Assembly: GCA_020633465.1 (NCBI GenBank)
Contig: JACKDN010000027.1
Location: 1-64,000 of the forward strand
Reading direction: 5' to 3'
Length of the DNA: 64,000 nt
DNA from: Myxococcales bacterium
GTDB taxonomy: Bacteria > Myxococcota_A > Bradymonadia > UBA7976 > UBA1532
Each line of letters opens with the position of its first letter. Position 1 is the first letter of the stretch. The position numbers and the translations under genes are program-made. Below are positions 62,677 to 64,000 of the stretch, piece by piece. The notes under the pieces were generated by a model. It made no database searches. It was not told where the DNA came from and worked only from the letters and a program-made list of their open reading frames with translations.

Positions 62677-62705
62677 TTGGTTCGGGCGGGGGGCTGGCCT
62701 ATACT
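62677..62705 (+). promoter_or_regulatory. Strong sigma-70-like promoter in an AT-rich island
   Basis: TTGGTT (62677-62682) and TATACT (62700-62705) are exactly 17 bases apart, in a short AT-rich island (GGTTTTTAATTCTTGG) in otherwise GC-rich DNA. It would start the DUF4388 gene at 62782 with a leader of about 70 bases. The same island could carry the leftward promoter of the Cys-rich lipoprotein. Confidence 0.6.
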
Positions 62706-62781
62706 CCCCGGGCATGCCTTGCATCGACGGGTCGGGGTCGCGCCACCGGGGGGTGTGAGGCCGGCCGGGAGGGGGACCTCA

Positions 62782-64000
62782 GTGGCCGAGGAGCAGCACC
62801 GGCTCATGTCGGGCGCCACGCCCGTACCCCGCCTCGACGACCGCTACGAGCTCGTCGATCGCACGGGCTACTCGATGGGCGTCATCCCCTTCGCCACGCT
62901 GCAGAACATGATTCGCCAGGGGCGGCTGTTCCGCACCGACAGCGTCAGCAAGAACGGCGCGGCGCAGCAGCGGCTGGGCGATCTGCCCGAGTTCAGCGCC
63001 CTGTTCGACGAGCTGATGCCGGCGGCCTTCCGCGTCGACGGCACCGCGCTGCGCCCCGCGCCGGAGCTGTCGGGCGAGGTCGACACCCTGGCGCTCGCCG
63101 GCCTCTTCGGTCGCCTGTACCGCAAGCGCAGCACCGGCCGGCTGTTCGTCTGCAGCGCCGATCGCCAGCAGGAGAAGGTGGTCATCTTCCGGCAGGGCGT
63201 GCCGGTCAACGCCATGTCGAACATCGAGGAGGAGTGGCTGGGCGAGGTGCTGATCGGCCAGGGGCTGATCGACGCCGCCGCCTTCGAGCAGGCGGCCGAG
63301 CTGCGGCGGCAGAACGGCTCGCGCATCGGCTCGGCGCTGGTCTACCTCGAGAAGCTGTCGCCCCGCGAGCTGCAGCGCGCCCTGTCCGTGCAGGCCATGG
63401 AGCGCCTGCTCAACGTCTTCCGCCTCGACCAGGGCACCTTCCAGTTCATCCCCGACGACACCGCCCAGAGCGAGGACATCCTGCTGATGGCGGCGCCGCG
63501 CGACATCATCGAGACGGGCCTCGCGACCGCCCTCTCGCCGCAGCAGATCACCTCGGTGCTCAACGACTACGGCGATCCCATCCTGCAGGTCGAGGTGCCC
63601 GACGAGCTGGCCGGCGAGCTGAGCGAGGCGGATCGCGCGGCGCTCGAGGTGCTGAACACCGGGCGGCCGCTGAGCGCCTGCCTGGGCGAGATCGCCCGGC
63701 TGTCGCGGCTGACGACGGCCGAGGCGCGCACCCGCGTGCTCGCGCTGATGAAGTTCGGCGTCGTGCGCGCCGGCGACGAGGCGCTGCAGGAGCTCGAGGG
63801 GGTGCTCGATCGCCTGCAGGCGGCCGACTTCTTCAGCGTGCTCGAGGTGCGGCGCGCGGCGGGCGAGGCCGAGATCCAGCGGGCCTACGAGCAGAAGCTG
63901 CAGACCTTCGGCGCCCAGCCGCAGCCGGACGACTCGCCGGTGGTGGCGGCGGTGCGCCAGCGCATCAAGGGCGTGCTGGAGCGGGCGCGCAAGACGCTGT
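62782..64000 (+). CDS. DUF4388/PATAN-like regulatory protein with J-like domain (cut by the right edge)
   Basis: 406 codons are visible. The start is GTG 62782, because GGGAGGGGG lies about seven bases upstream. ATG 62806 is possible. After a short GYF-like beginning (RTGYSMGVIPFATLQNMIR), a DUF4388/PATAN-type domain at about 95-250 reads LAGLFGRLYRKRSTGRLFVC...VVIFRQGVPVNAMSNIEEEW. A helical region (about 250-345) is followed by a DnaJ-like segment (about 350-405: DFFSVLEVRRAAGEAEIQRA), with no HPD motif seen. DUF4388 proteins join regulator and surface-signalling networks in myxobacteria. The end lies beyond the window. Confidence 0.82.
   Translation, partial: MAEEQHRLMSGATPVPRLDDRYELVDRTGYSMGVIPFATLQNMIRQGRLFRTDSVSKNGAAQQRLGDLPEFSALFDELMPAAFRVDGTALRPAPELSGEVDTLALAGLFGRLYRKRSTGRLFVCSADRQQEKVVIFRQGVPVNAMSNIEEEWLGEVLIGQGLIDAAAFEQAAELRRQNGSRIGSALVYLEKLSPRELQRALSVQAMERLLNVFRLDQGTFQFIPDDTAQSEDILLMAAPRDIIETGLATALSPQQITSVLNDYGDPILQVEVPDELAGELSEADRAALEVLNTGRPLSACLGEIARLSRLTTAEARTRVLALMKFGVVRAGDEALQELEGVLDRLQAADFFSVLEVRRAAGEAEIQRAYEQKLQTFGAQPQPDDSPVVAAVRQRIKGVLERARKTL

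Overview
The window is very GC-rich and densely coded. It contains many secreted lipoproteins with Asp/Ala/Pro-rich linkers, several Hanks-type kinases and pseudokinases, a DUF2381 protein, FGE-sulfatase (SUMF1-like) domains, HDOD domains and a TonB-domain/TonB-dependent-receptor fusion. This combination points to a large-genome myxobacterium-like organism (Myxococcota, formerly Deltaproteobacteria). The exact lineage cannot be read from the sequence. No rRNA, tRNA, phage, transposase or CRISPR array was recognised.

Layout. 1-5.9 kb (minus strand): the start of a subunit III-like haem-copper oxidase gene, then an exbB-exbD-tonB-receptor-lipoprotein operon whose genes overlap by one to four bases or nearly touch. 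6.1-9.5 kb (plus): a small Os1348/NHLP-like protein coupled to a membrane guanylate/adenylate cyclase, a membrane protein and a frameshifted zinc-ribbon protein. 9.5-14.4 kb (minus): a CAP-domain lipoprotein, a cytochrome c'-like lipoprotein, and an ECF sigma / zinc-finger anti-sigma / secreted caspase-like operon. 14.5-20.8 kb: lipoproteins, an FGE-domain lipoprotein, a TPR/PEGA protein and a three-Kazal lipoprotein. 21-31.2 kb: a multi-TM Ser/Thr kinase, a sigma-54 activator, a DUF3592 membrane protein, a lipoprotein resembling an inactivated alkaline phosphatase, a kinase-HDOD-GAF fusion, a TfoX-N protein and a YigZ/IMPACT protein.

31.2-33.4 kb is the most irregular stretch. Four direct copies of a 50-bp element bracket a Cys-rich lipoprotein gene and a DUF433/DUF5615 toxin-antitoxin-like pair. 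Truncated copies of the 3' ends of both flanking genes lie between them. It is followed (33.3-38.5 kb, minus) by a 1734-residue lipoprotein made of about 68 four-cysteine repeats, then an OmpA-domain outer-membrane protein, a half-size HDOD protein and a DASS transporter.

44-52 kb (plus) is a four-gene operon: a pseudokinase fused to an FGE-sulfatase domain, a giant P-loop/TPR protein with an altered Walker A lysine, a DUF2381 protein and an intact Ser/Thr kinase. Overlapping stop and start codons join the last three genes. A minus-strand set follows (second pseudokinase, CsgG/TolB-like protein, RNase Y-like HD protein, small lipoprotein, zinc-ribbon protein). The right end carries a cytochrome c lipoprotein, a DUF3419 (BtaA-like) protein, a HEAT-repeat protein, a HAMP protein, a second four-cysteine-repeat lipoprotein and the start of a DUF4388-like protein.

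Five genes (near 8.7, 18.2, 53.75, 56.9 and 57.8/58.2 kb) change frame, and a sixth (45.1-45.7 kb) carries two compensating pairs of frame changes. The changes cluster in GC-rich low-complexity DNA, so uncorrected indels in the assembly are the simplest explanation.
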